Of a stretch of DNA of 64,000 nucleotides, positions 1-8,220 are shown piece by piece. The translations under genes and the position numbers were made by a program. The notes beneath the pieces are model-generated. The model searched no databases. It was not told where the DNA came from and worked only from the letters and a program-made list of their open reading frames with translations. How positions within the stretch are numbered: the first letter of the stretch is position 1; each line of letters starts with the position of its first letter. Origin of the DNA: Microbacterium sp. (lineage in GTDB: Bacteria; Actinomycetota; Actinomycetes; Actinomycetales; Microbacteriaceae); assembly GCF_026393345.1 (NCBI RefSeq), contig NZ_JAPLAI010000066.1, forward strand, positions 1 through 64,000, written 5' to 3'.

Positions 1-74
1 GTCGCCCCGGGCGTGGACTCGTACAAGTCCACCGCTCGGCGACGGAACTCGTCCGTGTAGTTCTTCCTGGCCAT
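1..74 (-). CDS. IS3-family transposase OrfA, N-terminal fragment (runs off window)
   Basis: The minus strand reads from an ATG at 74 into MARKNYTDEFRRRAVDLY, followed by YESTPGA. This is the classic start of the helix-turn-helix OrfA subunit of IS3-family transposases, which binds the element ends. The rest lies outside the window, so completeness cannot be judged. The element end lies just upstream, at about 122. Confidence 0.85.
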   Translation of the reverse strand, partial: MARKNYTDEFRRRAVDLYESTPGA

Positions 75-122
75 CCTTGGATTCTCGCTCCCCCCAGCAT
101 CGTGCTGGAATCAGCGTGTCCA
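1..122 (-). mobile_element. end of an IS3-type insertion sequence
   Basis: Upstream of the OrfA start the minus strand has about 48 non-coding bases beginning near 122 with TGGACACGCTGATTCC, the size and layout of an IS3-family terminal repeat plus leader. The exact tip and any target duplication cannot be defined because the other end is outside the window. Confidence 0.6.
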
Positions 123-260
123 AGATCAAGGGTCAAGCCCCAAGAACGCGACCCTCTCCGCTGAGCAGTATCACCGCGGGGACACCCTAACCTGTCGCGT
201 GAAATGCGTAGCTGCTCATGCGTTCACATAGTTGCAAGTACCCGTGCGATGGTTCTGCCG

Positions 261-2921
261 TCACAATGGGGTCACGCCTGTCGTTTCCTCCAATGCCGCG
301 GCGAGGTATCTCGCCGAAGCACCGACGCCCTTGTCCGCGACGTGCGCGGGCGTGCCAGCTGCAACCACGGTCCCGCCGGCGTCGCCCGCGCCGGGGCCAA
401 GATCGATCACGTGATCGGCTACTGCGATAACGCGCATGTCCAGCTCCACGGCGACGACCGTGTTGCCCGCATCGACCAGCGTTTGCAGATGCGCGACCAG
501 ACGATCCGTGTCGGCGCAGTGGAGCCCGGACGTCGGCTCGTCCAATACGTACAGCGTGTCTCCGCGTTGCGCACGCTGCAACTCGGTCGCGAGCTTGACA
601 CGCTGCGCTTCACCCCCGGAGAGCTCGGTTGCCGGTTGACCCAGCCGGAGGTAATCGAGTCCGACATCCGACAAAGCGGTCAGCGACCGCGTGATCTCCT
701 CATCGCCCGCGAAGAAGCGGTTCGCCTCCTCGACGCTCATGGACAACACGTCCGCTATCGTGCGCCCCCTCCACGTGATCTCGAGCGTTGATGCCTTGTA
801 TCGGCTGCCGTGGCAGTCGGGGCATTCGGTGTATACGGAAGGCAGGAAGAGGAGCTCGACCATCACCGATCCCTCGCCCTCGCAGGTCGGGCAGCGACCG
901 CCGGCGACGTTGAAGGAGAATCGGCCGGGCTTGTACCCGCGGGAACGAGCTTCCGGGGTGTCTGCAAATCGACGACGTACGTGATCGAACAGCCCGGTAT
1001 AGGTGGCGACGTTGGACCGCGGGGTCCGACCGATGGGCCGCTGGTCGATGACGACCAGCCGCTGCACACCGGTGACGGGCCCGGCGACGCGCCCATCGAG
1101 ACGTTCCGGCGCATCCGAGAGGAGTGACTCGTCGCTGACCGGCTCGTCATCGGCTCGGACACCCCGGCCAAGGCGATCGCCAAGCAGCGATGGAAGCGCC
1201 TGACTGACCAGACTCGACTTGCCGGACCCGGACACGCCCGTAACGGTGGTGAAGACCCCCAAGGGGATATCGACCGTGAGGTCGTGCAGGTTGTTCCGCG
1301 TCACGTTCTCCAGGCGCAGCCAACTGCGTGCCTCACGGGGTGTGCGAAGAGGGAGACCGCGGCCACCGAAGAGGTATCCGCGTGTCACGGACTCCTCAAT
1401 ATCGGCGAGCCCGTCGGGCGGGCCGCTGTAGAGCACGCGGCCGCCGTGTTCACCGGCGCCGGGGCCGATGTCGACCAGCCAGTCCGCATGCCGCATCACA
1501 GCCACGGAGTGTTCGACGATGAACAGGCTGTTCCCTCGCCCCTTGAGTCCATCCAGGATCTCGAGGAGCGCCGCCACGTCCTGCGGATGCAGCCCCGCCG
1601 ATGGTTCGTCGAGGACGTAGACCACCCCGAAAAGATCAGAGCTGAGTTGCGTCGCGAGCCGGAGTCGCTGTAGCTCGCCGCCCGACAGCGTTGGCGTCGT
1701 CCGGCTCAATGACAAGTAACCCAGTCCCAGATCGACCAGTGGACGAAGCCGCTGCAGCACCCCTGACGCGAGCTGGACCGCAGCAGCACGCTTCTCTGGC
1801 GCTCGGCTTGCGGTGGGTCGCACATCGGGCGAGGGGGCAAGCGGAGCCTTGCCAGCAGCGACCTGCCCTTCCCCCGCGGTACGCGGAGAGGCAGCATCGG
1901 AAGAGGCGGCCTCGTGGTCCTCCAAGCGTGCGACGACTCCGGACAGGATCGTGGCAAGTTCCCGGAGCGGCAGTTGGGAGAATTCGGCGATGTCGAATCC
2001 TTCGAACGTGACAGACAGCGCCTCGGGCTTCAGCCGCTTGCCATCGCAGACCGGGCAGATCGCAGCGGTGAGGAACTGCGCGACGCGTCGCTTCATAGAG
2101 GCGCTCTTCGTGTTCGCGAACGTGTCCAGAATGTACCGGCGAGCCCCGACAAATGTGCCCGAGTAGCTCGGCTCCACGCCTGCTTCGATCGCAGCTTTGG
2201 ACTCAGAGAGCGTGAGCCGGGAGTGGACCGGAACGAAGGGGGTCTCATCGGTATACAGGATCCAGTCCCGGTCCTTCTTCGGCAGGTCCCGCCACGGCAC
2301 ATCGACGTCGTAACCGAGAGCAACCAGCACGTCGCGCAGCTGATGGCCGTGCCACGCGGTCGGCCAGGAAGCGATGGCGCGTTCGCGGATGGTGAGCGAT
2401 GGGTCCGGGACCATCTGCTGCTCGTTCACCGCGTATACGCGGCCGATGCCGTGGCATTCTGAGCAGGCCCCTTGGACCGTGTTCGCGGAGAAATCCTCCG
2501 CATACAACATCGGCTGCCCCTCCGGGTAGTCCCCGGCCCTCGAGTACAGCATTCGTATCAAGCTCGACAACGTGGTGATGCTGCCCACGGTCGATCGGGC
2601 ATTCCCTCCACCGCGCTGCTGCTGCAGGGCGACCGCAGGCGGCATCCCCGTGATCGAGTCGACATCGGGCACTCCCGCCTGATCGATCAGGCGGCGGGCG
2701 TACGGTGCGACCGATTCCAAATAGCGTCGCTGTGACTCGGCGTACAGCGTCCCGAACGCCAGCGAGGACTTTCCCGATCCGGACACACCGGTGAAGACGA
2801 CCGTTGCATCGCGCGGCACCGTGAGGTCGACATCCTGCAGATTGTGTTCTCGGGCGCCGAGAACGCGAACGTCGGGCTGCACGGAGAGCTTCGGCGTCAC
2901 GAACGCAGCGGATTCAACCAT
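261..2921 (-). CDS. UvrA paralogue, ABC-type excinuclease subunit A-like ATPase
   Basis: This 886-residue protein has two ABC ATPase halves. Walker A GVSGSGKSS occurs at residues 45-52 and again near 566; the signatures LSGGELQ and LSGGEAQ lie near 413 and 766. Zinc-type CxxC pairs (CSEC, CPVC, CPTC, CPDC) lie near 154, 292, 677 and 700. UvrA scans DNA for damage as a dimer. Here the sequence passes from the RSTVGS motif to CSEC without the usual UvrB-binding domain, and the length is below the roughly 950 of housekeeping UvrA. This is typical of UvrA2/drug-resistance paralogues rather than repair UvrA. A low-complexity linker lies around 340-395. Start: ATG at 2921, about 50 bases from the PPOX remnant. 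Confidence 0.9.
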   Translation of the reverse strand: MVESAAFVTPKLSVQPDVRVLGAREHNLQDVDLTVPRDATVVFTGVSGSGKSSLAFGTLYAESQRRYLESVAPYARRLIDQAGVPDVDSITGMPPAVALQQQRGGGNARSTVGSITTLSSLIRMLYSRAGDYPEGQPMLYAEDFSANTVQGACSECHGIGRVYAVNEQQMVPDPSLTIRERAIASWPTAWHGHQLRDVLVALGYDVDVPWRDLPKKDRDWILYTDETPFVPVHSRLTLSESKAAIEAGVEPSYSGTFVGARRYILDTFANTKSASMKRRVAQFLTAAICPVCDGKRLKPEALSVTFEGFDIAEFSQLPLRELATILSGVVARLEDHEAASSDAASPRTAGEGQVAAGKAPLAPSPDVRPTASRAPEKRAAAVQLASGVLQRLRPLVDLGLGYLSLSRTTPTLSGGELQRLRLATQLSSDLFGVVYVLDEPSAGLHPQDVAALLEILDGLKGRGNSLFIVEHSVAVMRHADWLVDIGPGAGEHGGRVLYSGPPDGLADIEESVTRGYLFGGRGLPLRTPREARSWLRLENVTRNNLHDLTVDIPLGVFTTVTGVSGSGKSSLVSQALPSLLGDRLGRGVRADDEPVSDESLLSDAPERLDGRVAGPVTGVQRLVVIDQRPIGRTPRSNVATYTGLFDHVRRRFADTPEARSRGYKPGRFSFNVAGGRCPTCEGEGSVMVELLFLPSVYTECPDCHGSRYKASTLEITWRGRTIADVLSMSVEEANRFFAGDEEITRSLTALSDVGLDYLRLGQPATELSGGEAQRVKLATELQRAQRGDTLYVLDEPTSGLHCADTDRLVAHLQTLVDAGNTVVAVELDMRVIAVADHVIDLGPGAGDAGGTVVAAGTPAHVADKGVGASARYLAAALEETTGVTPL

Positions 2922-2970
2922 GGTCGAACGTTAGCAACGTACGGAAAGGTCGGACGGCCTGCGGAAAGGG

Positions 2971-3350
2971 TTACACACCAAAAACGGCGCGGTGTGCGGC
3001 AGTGGTGGCTCGCAGTGCGACACCGGCATCGAAGCAGATGGGAATGCTGAAGATCTTGGTGACTTTTCACGAACCACGACGCTCCAGAAGTCGGCGTCGT
3101 CCGCTCCGTCAACCTCGACTGCAACACGAGACTGCGAGGTGACAGCCATGAACTTCGAGTCCACCGCTGACCGGATATACATGCTCTCGTCGACAGCGAA
3201 GTGATTCACCGGTCGAATGTCGGGGAATCCATCCACACCGACAAAGCCGATTCGGCAGAGCTGTGAGGTTCGCAGCAGCTCCCAGCACTCGGCCTCGTCG
3301 AGCTCCTCTGGTTGAGAGCCGTGTTCACGGCTTTCAGTTTTTGCAGTCAT
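2971..3350 (-). pseudogene. pyridoxamine 5'-phosphate oxidase-like flavin protein, frameshifted
   Basis: From ATG 3350 (AGGAAGG 6-9 bases upstream) the protein reads like a PPOX/F420-type split-barrel protein: CRIGFVGVDGFPDIRPVNH, then AVEVDGADDADFWSVVVR. After VVVR, near 3073, the expected ending (KIFSIPICFDAGVALRATT) appears in another frame and stops at a TAA at 2971. A single missing base near 3070 explains this; read straight, the open frame instead runs on to 2931 with unrelated sequence. It is either a recent pseudogene or a sequencing error. The family binds FMN or F420; the substrate is unknown. Confidence 0.75.
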
Positions 3351-3505
3351 CACGAACCTTCCTGAGGGGAGCGGCGCCGAGTCGGCGATGCTCTTATCGT
3401 GACGGTCCCACCGGCTAAGGTCCACTCAGGATTGCAAGGGGGTCACTGTAGTCCCGTGCTCCGACTGAGGATACGACTTCGCCTGCAGGAGATTGGAGAC
3501 AGGAA

Positions 3506-3691
3506 ATGTCTAACGGGGACGTGCAGACCTACGAGCGAGTGGGCGCCTGGCATAACAGGCTCGTAGGGTTTGCCGAGGTCGAGGGCAGTCATCCAATGAA
3601 GGCGGACGCGGTCGCGGAAGGTCGCGCTCTTGCTCGAGCGTTGCAGGTCGGCCATCACATCGGCGTTCAAGAGGATGGACCGGCGAACTGA
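3506..3691 (+). CDS. short DUF2188-like protein, probably C-terminally truncated
   Basis: The 61-residue product begins MSNGDVQTYERVGAWHNR and contains an ADAVAEGRALARAL segment and a final QEDG, matching the pattern of small actinobacterial DUF2188 proteins. Those normally continue with a conserved tail after the QDG turn; here TGA follows six residues later, and a weak tail-like reading (TGELRS...) continues in another frame. This suggests a late frameshift. Start ATG is preceded by ACAGGAA. Function is unknown. Confidence 0.5.
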   Translation: MSNGDVQTYERVGAWHNRLVGFAEVEGSHPMKADAVAEGRALARALQVGHHIGVQEDGPAN

Positions 3692-3982
3692 GATCGTGCA
3701 GATCTCGCACAGGCAGGAATCAGGTATCGCTGCGTAGCGCCGCGTGGCACGCAAACGGCGGTCTTCTGTAAGCGGAGGACAGTTGACGGGAGGGGCTGCC
3801 CCAAAAGGTCGTCACAATCAGCAAACGGCAGGGGATTCCGGCGGGCCGCGCGACGGGTGTCTCGTGTCGTAAGGGGTACGTGACGCCTGTTGCGATTCGG
3901 CTGGTGCTATGCACCAAGTGACGTCGACGAGACGTCTCGTGTGCCTAGAGGGCGGACATGACGCGGGAATCGACGGCGATAC
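3692..3982. other. intergenic stretch with a 14-bp palindrome
   Basis: No convincing gene is visible. A perfect palindrome ACGAGACGTCTCGT lies at 3927-3940, shortly before the Fic/recombinase unit; it could be a recombinase or regulator site, but nothing else supports that. Confidence 0.3.
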
Positions 3983-4403
3983 TTGACTCTGACACTGTGG
4001 AAGGCGGAGTACCGCGCCGACGCGGCCGCCTACGCAGCGGGGGACTTCGACGTCGACGAGCTGGGACGCCGCACACGGGCCCGCTGGGGCCTTCTGGACG
4101 CAGATCGCCGCCGGCGCCGGATTCGACCTCGACTGGAGCCGTGTCACCGGGGCGGAGAACGCCCAGGCGTCACGTACCGCGATGGAACGACAGGACTTCA
4201 CCGAACTGCGCGGGATCTTTGACCGCATCGTGCAGCCCGCCGCGGGAGGCCGGCTCACCCCGGAACGGATGGAGCAGCTGCGCGTGTTCGCCAATCTGAG
4301 CAGCAGCGTCGCGCCGGGACGCTCTGCACCGTCGACGTCGACGGGCCGCCCGCGCCGGCCGACGACACCCGGCCGAGAAGCGGAACAGGGGAGGGACCTA
4401 TGA
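3983..4403 (+). pseudogene. remnant of an unknown gene joined to a Fic-domain protein C-terminus
   Basis: A TTG-initiated frame at 3983 gives LWKAEYRADAAAYAAGDFDV and continues DELGRRTRARWG. At about 4092 the reading moves to another frame with FWTQIAAGAGFDLDWSRVTG, then AMERQDFTELRGIFDRIV. That second part matches the tail of Fic AMP-transferases just after their HPFREGNGR catalytic loop, which is absent here. The remnant is therefore catalytically dead. Its stop overlaps the recombinase start (ATGA at 4400). The first part is not recognised; it may derive from a protein formerly encoded before fic. Confidence 0.65.
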
Positions 4404-4978
4404 CCGTCGTCGGATATGCCCGAGTGTCCAAGCGTGAGCAGAACCCGAAGGCCCAGGAGGCCGAGCTGCACGCGGCAGGAGCGGAGCGTGTGTTCGTCGA
4501 CCACGGCGACTCCAGTCGGGTCAAGGATCGCCCGCAGTGGGTGGCGTGCATGGACTACCTCCGTGCCGGCGATGTGCTGTTGGTGCGTCGCCTCGATCGG
4601 CTCGGCGGGACCGAGCGCATCCTGATCGAGACGCTGCACGAGCTGGAGGACAAGGGCGTCGATATCAAGAGCCTCACCGAACCGGTGATCGACACCACGA
4701 CCCCGATGGGGCGTGCCCTGTTCGGCATCGTGGCCGTGTTCGCGCAGCTGCGCGTCGACACGATCCGGGAGAACACCCGGCTCGGTCTGGAGTACGCACG
4801 CGCCCAGGGCCGCGTCGGCGGCCGCCCCACGGTGATGAGTGCCGAGCGCGTCGAGGTCGCGCGGCAGATGCGCGCTCAGACCCCGCCGGCGACGTGGGAG
4901 ACGATCGCCAAGACCCTGCACGTCAGCTCCGCCTCCGTCCGCCGCGCGCTGGCCCAGACCGAGAAGGTGAGCAGGTAG
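4400..4978 (+). CDS. serine recombinase, resolvase/invertase family
   Basis: The 192-residue protein has the small serine-recombinase architecture. The N-terminal catalytic domain starts MTVVGYARVSKREQNPKAQ with the nucleophilic Ser in ARVS and the RLDRLGG motif near residue 75. A long helix (RENTRLGLEYARAQGRVGGRP) leads to a C-terminal helix-turn-helix (ETIAKTLHVSSASVRRAL). It would resolve or invert DNA between short sites. It appears intact. It is coupled to the Fic remnant by ATGA overlap, an arrangement typical of plasmid-borne or integrated mobile DNA. Confidence 0.9.
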   Translation: MTVVGYARVSKREQNPKAQEAELHAAGAERVFVDHGDSSRVKDRPQWVACMDYLRAGDVLLVRRLDRLGGTERILIETLHELEDKGVDIKSLTEPVIDTTTPMGRALFGIVAVFAQLRVDTIRENTRLGLEYARAQGRVGGRPTVMSAERVEVARQMRAQTPPATWETIAKTLHVSSASVRRALAQTEKVSR

Positions 4979-4980
4979 CC

Positions 4981-5013
4981 ATGTGTGGGCGCTTCGCGAT
5001 GAACAAGGAACCG
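4981..5013 (+). pseudogene. first codons of an SRAP (HMCES/YedK-like) gene
   Basis: Immediately after the recombinase stop, ATG 4981 opens MCGRFAMNKE, the signature start of SOS-associated peptidase proteins in which Cys2 crosslinks abasic DNA. Similarity ends after about ten codons and the frame runs into unrelated DNA, so only a 5' tag remains. This marks a recombination breakpoint near 5010. Confidence 0.6.
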
Positions 5014-5081
5014 AGCATTGTTTGGAGCAGCCGCGACATCCCTCTCGATGTCCCGGTTGAGGTAGCCGGGTGGCTCCTCAA

Positions 5082-5393
5082 TCAATCGACGCACTCCGCC
5101 ACGAGCAGCTCGTTGACCCCTCGGAGCAGATCGTTAGTGATGGGGAAGATCGTACGAAACGCCTTGCGCGTGACACTAGCCTGGCGGCAGAGGTCATTGA
5201 TGAACTCATCGGTGATCCGATCCGTGTGAGGAAGCAGCGCGCGCGCCAGACGAAGGATCCGTTCCCTCGCTGCGACGCGCGAGCAGCGATGCTCCGAGCT
5301 GCGATCGGGTTACGGCGGGGCGATGCGAGGTCCCGTCGATGCGCCGAGATCGGGGCCGGTCAGCGTCGTTTCTCCGATGTTGACTTCGGACAT
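5082..5393 (-). pseudogene. decayed TetR-family regulator
   Basis: On the minus strand, ATG 5393 starts MSEVNIGETTLTGPDLG and meets a TAA at 5310-5312. The same frame then continues with ERILRLARALLP, a TetR-like helix-turn-helix (FINDLCRQASVTRKAFRTIF) and ends at 5082. A further plausible continuation (RRLIEEPPGYLNRDIERDV) is in another frame down to about 5015. No start codon follows the internal stop. The pieces resemble the DNA-binding end of a TetR repressor with at least two lesions. Confidence 0.5.
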
Positions 5394-5603
5394 ATCGGCC
5401 TCATCTTCCCGGCATAGTCGTACCGGCAGCCGTACCGGCGCGTTCACCCCGGCCCGGACCTCGAGTTCTGCTGCGACGGCCTCCGTCAATCCGCCCGAGC
5501 CGGTCACGCACGAGATTCGTCCGCACTCCGGAGGCCCGCAGACGCGTTCCCTGAATCTAACAGCGGATGGTGGACGTCTGGTGCCGGTCAGGCGTCGACA
5601 GGA

Positions 5604-6584
5604 CTATGGGGGGCCGGGACGTAGCGCCTCATACTGATCGTGGAGGATGTCGGTGAGGGCTCGCGCGCGTGCGGAGAGTTCGACATCGGCCGCCCACGCG
5701 ACCACGACCGGCACGAGACGAGGTGGCGGGTCAATGTCTTTCTCGATGACCCGCAGTCCCTCGTAGCTCTGCTTGTTGGCGGGACTTTGAACGAGGATCG
5801 CGTAGGCCGAATCGGAGCGCGCCACGATGGAGCGCGTCAATTCGAAGGCGTGAGTGGTGTGGCGGACATTTGGTGTGAGTCCGCGCTCGAGGAACATCGA
5901 CATGGCGTAGCGCGAGCTCGGCGTCTGATCGAACAAGACGAGAGGCTCTGGCGCGAGCTCCTCGAGTGCCACGGTGTGGCCCGGCCGGACGGCCAGAGGG
6001 TGTTTCTGCCCGAACAGTGCGTAACCTCGTGCCTTGTAGAGAACGAAGCTGTTGGTGTCGTCCAAGCCGCCGAGGTCGTACATGAGGGCGACGTCGATCG
6101 AGCCGGATCGGAGTGCGTGTTCTAGCTCGTCCTGGGCGCCAACGACGAAATCGATCGTGACGCGCGGATGTCGTTGCTCGTACTCCTCTAAAAGCCGCGG
6201 GAGCAGAGATGGCGCAAGCGTCACGAAGCAGCCCACGACCAACGGCCCCACCAGGTCTCGGCCGTCACCGTGCACAGCCCATCCCAGTTCGGACACATCG
6301 GAAACAAGACGTTTTGCCCGGGTCAGCACGAGCCGTCCCGCCGACGTCAGCGTGATCCCCTGAGCTCGGCGTCGGATGCAGAGTTCCGCGCCGAGGGCAC
6401 GCTCGAGTTCCGTGATCGAGGCCGAGATTGCCGATGGCGAGAACTGAAGTCGGTTCGCCGCCCCGGAGATCGTTCCGATTTCCGCTGCGGCGATGAAGTG
6501 CAACAGCTGGCGAAAAGTCAACTCACCGCGAGCAACGCCGGCGCCGACCGAATCTCCCGTGGTCACGCCTGTAGTCTTCCACAC
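5604..6584 (-). CDS. LysR-family transcriptional regulator
   Basis: The 326-residue protein has an N-terminal winged HTH (FRQLLHFIAAAEIGTISGAA, then LQFSPSAISASITELERALG) at about residues 23-80 and a LysR substrate-binding domain over roughly 110-310. LysR proteins usually control a divergent gene with an aromatic or metabolite co-inducer. It is divergent from the solute-binding protein at 6774, sharing a 189-bp control region, so it is the likely regulator of the transport/monooxygenase unit. The start may lie downstream at a later in-frame codon, since the first 20 residues are unlike the family. Confidence 0.9.
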   Translation of the reverse strand: MWKTTGVTTGDSVGAGVARGELTFRQLLHFIAAAEIGTISGAANRLQFSPSAISASITELERALGAELCIRRRAQGITLTSAGRLVLTRAKRLVSDVSELGWAVHGDGRDLVGPLVVGCFVTLAPSLLPRLLEEYEQRHPRVTIDFVVGAQDELEHALRSGSIDVALMYDLGGLDDTNSFVLYKARGYALFGQKHPLAVRPGHTVALEELAPEPLVLFDQTPSSRYAMSMFLERGLTPNVRHTTHAFELTRSIVARSDSAYAILVQSPANKQSYEGLRVIEKDIDPPPRLVPVVVAWAADVELSARARALTDILHDQYEALRPGPP

Positions 6585-6773
6585 TCAGATAGTGCTTCTT
6601 CATCGAATTGTTCTGTTTGACCGATGTATCGCGGCCACGCATGATGAGGGTGTTCCCCGCGCCGGAGTGCATCACACCCGCAGATGTCCGCCGAGGTGAT
6701 ATCCGGGCTCGTCGCCGCTCAGAGGAGAGCCGGCGGTTAGAACGCATCGCAAAGACCAGGAGAGGCACTTCCC

Positions 6774-8048
6774 ATGAACTTCCTTACTGCTCGACGTCGA
6801 GCCACGGTGGCGCTTGCGTCGGTTGGCATCGCCGCTGTCGTCCTTTCCGGCTGCAGCCGCGGCGAAACCCCGGGAGGAGATGGCGAGTCCGAAGCCGCCA
6901 CCGCCTCGCCAGGCATCACCGATACAACGATCACATTCGGCATAACGTCGCCCCTCACCGGTAACGCGGCAGGAGTGGGTAACTGTGCTGTGGACGGGGC
7001 CGTCGCGTACTTCGAAGCCAAGAACGCCGACGGAGGAATCACGTTCGGCGACGGCAAGACGAGAACTGTCGAGCTGAAGACCTACGACGACGGATACGAC
7101 CCCCAGCGGGCGTTGGCAAACTTCCAGCAGATGGTCGCCGACGATGTCTTCGGCGCTGCGTTCAGCCTCGGAACCCCCACGAATCGCGCCTGGCGGGAAG
7201 CGGCCATCGCTGAGGAAGTTCCCCAGGTATTGGTCCAGACCGGCGATCCGATCTTCAGCGACCGTGAGCAAAGCCCCTGGCAACTCGGGCTGCTCCCCAG
7301 CTACCAGCTGGAGGGTGAGGCGTTCGGCAAACTTCTCGCGTCATCAGGCGAGGACCACCGCGTGGCGATTCTCTACCAGAACGATGACTTCGGTGAAGGC
7401 TACGTGGAAGGTTTCAAGACCGCCGTCGAAGGTGCCGACAACGTGGAAATCGTCAAGGAGGTCGGCTACGAGGCGACCGCTACCGATGTTTCCGCGCAGA
7501 TTACCGACCTGGCCTCCACTGACGCGGACATCTTCTTCAACGCGATGTCCTCCCTCGCGCCTCTGGTGATCGGGTCTTTGCAGCAGGCGGTTCAAGTGGG
7601 TTGGACGCCGAGCTGGTTCCTGCCCTCCACATCGGCCAGTCCCGCCGCGTTCTTGACGCCCTCCGGCGTGGCCGACGCGTTTCCGGCGATCTACTCCACC
7701 GCGTCCTCTCAGAACGCTGGCGCTCCGGACTTCCAGGAAAGCGAAGAAGGCAAAGCCTTCCTCGCCGCCCTCGGCGAGTACACCAAGCAGGAGGGAGTGC
7801 CGGGCTTCCCCCAGTGCGTCTGGAGCTGGATCGGCGCGTCCGTACTGGAAGAAGCCTTTGTGACGATGGAGGAGCCGACGCGAGACAGCTTCATGGAAGC
7901 ACTGCGCTCCATCGACGGATTCGAAGCACCGTTCCTCCTTGCCGGCGGAACGATCAACACCACTGAAGACGGGGTGCCGGCCATGAGCGGCCTGGTCGTT
8001 CAACAGTTCAACGGCACAGGATTCACCCCCGTCGAATCCCTCGAGTAA
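6774..8048 (+). CDS. ABC transporter substrate-binding lipoprotein, branched-chain amino acid/aromatic type
   Basis: The 424-residue protein has a lipoprotein signal with lipobox LSGC (Cys27) and a type 1 periplasmic-binding fold of the Leu/Ile/Val (Peripla_BP_6) class: TDTTITFGITSPLTG, and FGAAFSLGTPTNRAWREAA. Members bind amino acids or aromatic acids for an ABC importer. No permease or ATPase gene is adjacent, so it is an orphan or uses a distant transporter. It precedes the monooxygenase pair and is divergent from the LysR gene, which suggests import of the oxidised substrate. ATG 6774 follows AGGAGAGG. Confidence 0.9.
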   Translation: MNFLTARRRATVALASVGIAAVVLSGCSRGETPGGDGESEAATASPGITDTTITFGITSPLTGNAAGVGNCAVDGAVAYFEAKNADGGITFGDGKTRTVELKTYDDGYDPQRALANFQQMVADDVFGAAFSLGTPTNRAWREAAIAEEVPQVLVQTGDPIFSDREQSPWQLGLLPSYQLEGEAFGKLLASSGEDHRVAILYQNDDFGEGYVEGFKTAVEGADNVEIVKEVGYEATATDVSAQITDLASTDADIFFNAMSSLAPLVIGSLQQAVQVGWTPSWFLPSTSASPAAFLTPSGVADAFPAIYSTASSQNAGAPDFQESEEGKAFLAALGEYTKQEGVPGFPQCVWSWIGASVLEEAFVTMEEPTRDSFMEALRSIDGFEAPFLLAGGTINTTEDGVPAMSGLVVQQFNGTGFTPVESLE

Positions 8049-8065
8049 CCACCGGATCTCGAACC

Positions 8066-8094
8066 TGCCCGGCGGTCCAGCGAGCCGCCGGGCA
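8066..8094 (+). terminator. hairpin terminator after the solute-binding gene
   Basis: TGCCCGGCGG and CCGCCGGGCA form a perfect 10-bp stem with a 9-base loop, 18 bases after the stop codon. There is no long T run. It separates the binding protein from the flavin reductase. Confidence 0.6.
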
Positions 8095-8220
8095 AGGCGA
8101 GTTCACTCCGCCCTCGACGCCGCAACGGTTCGGCCCAGCCCGGGCTACTGTCACCTTCCGACGACTGGCGCCGGCCGTCATCCCCCTAAGTCCCCTGCTC
8201 AGCACCAAAAACAGGAGTCA

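Noticed and set aside
3818..4921. Minus-strand frame opposite the serine recombinase
   Set aside because: No conserved domain; antisense to a strongly recognised gene.
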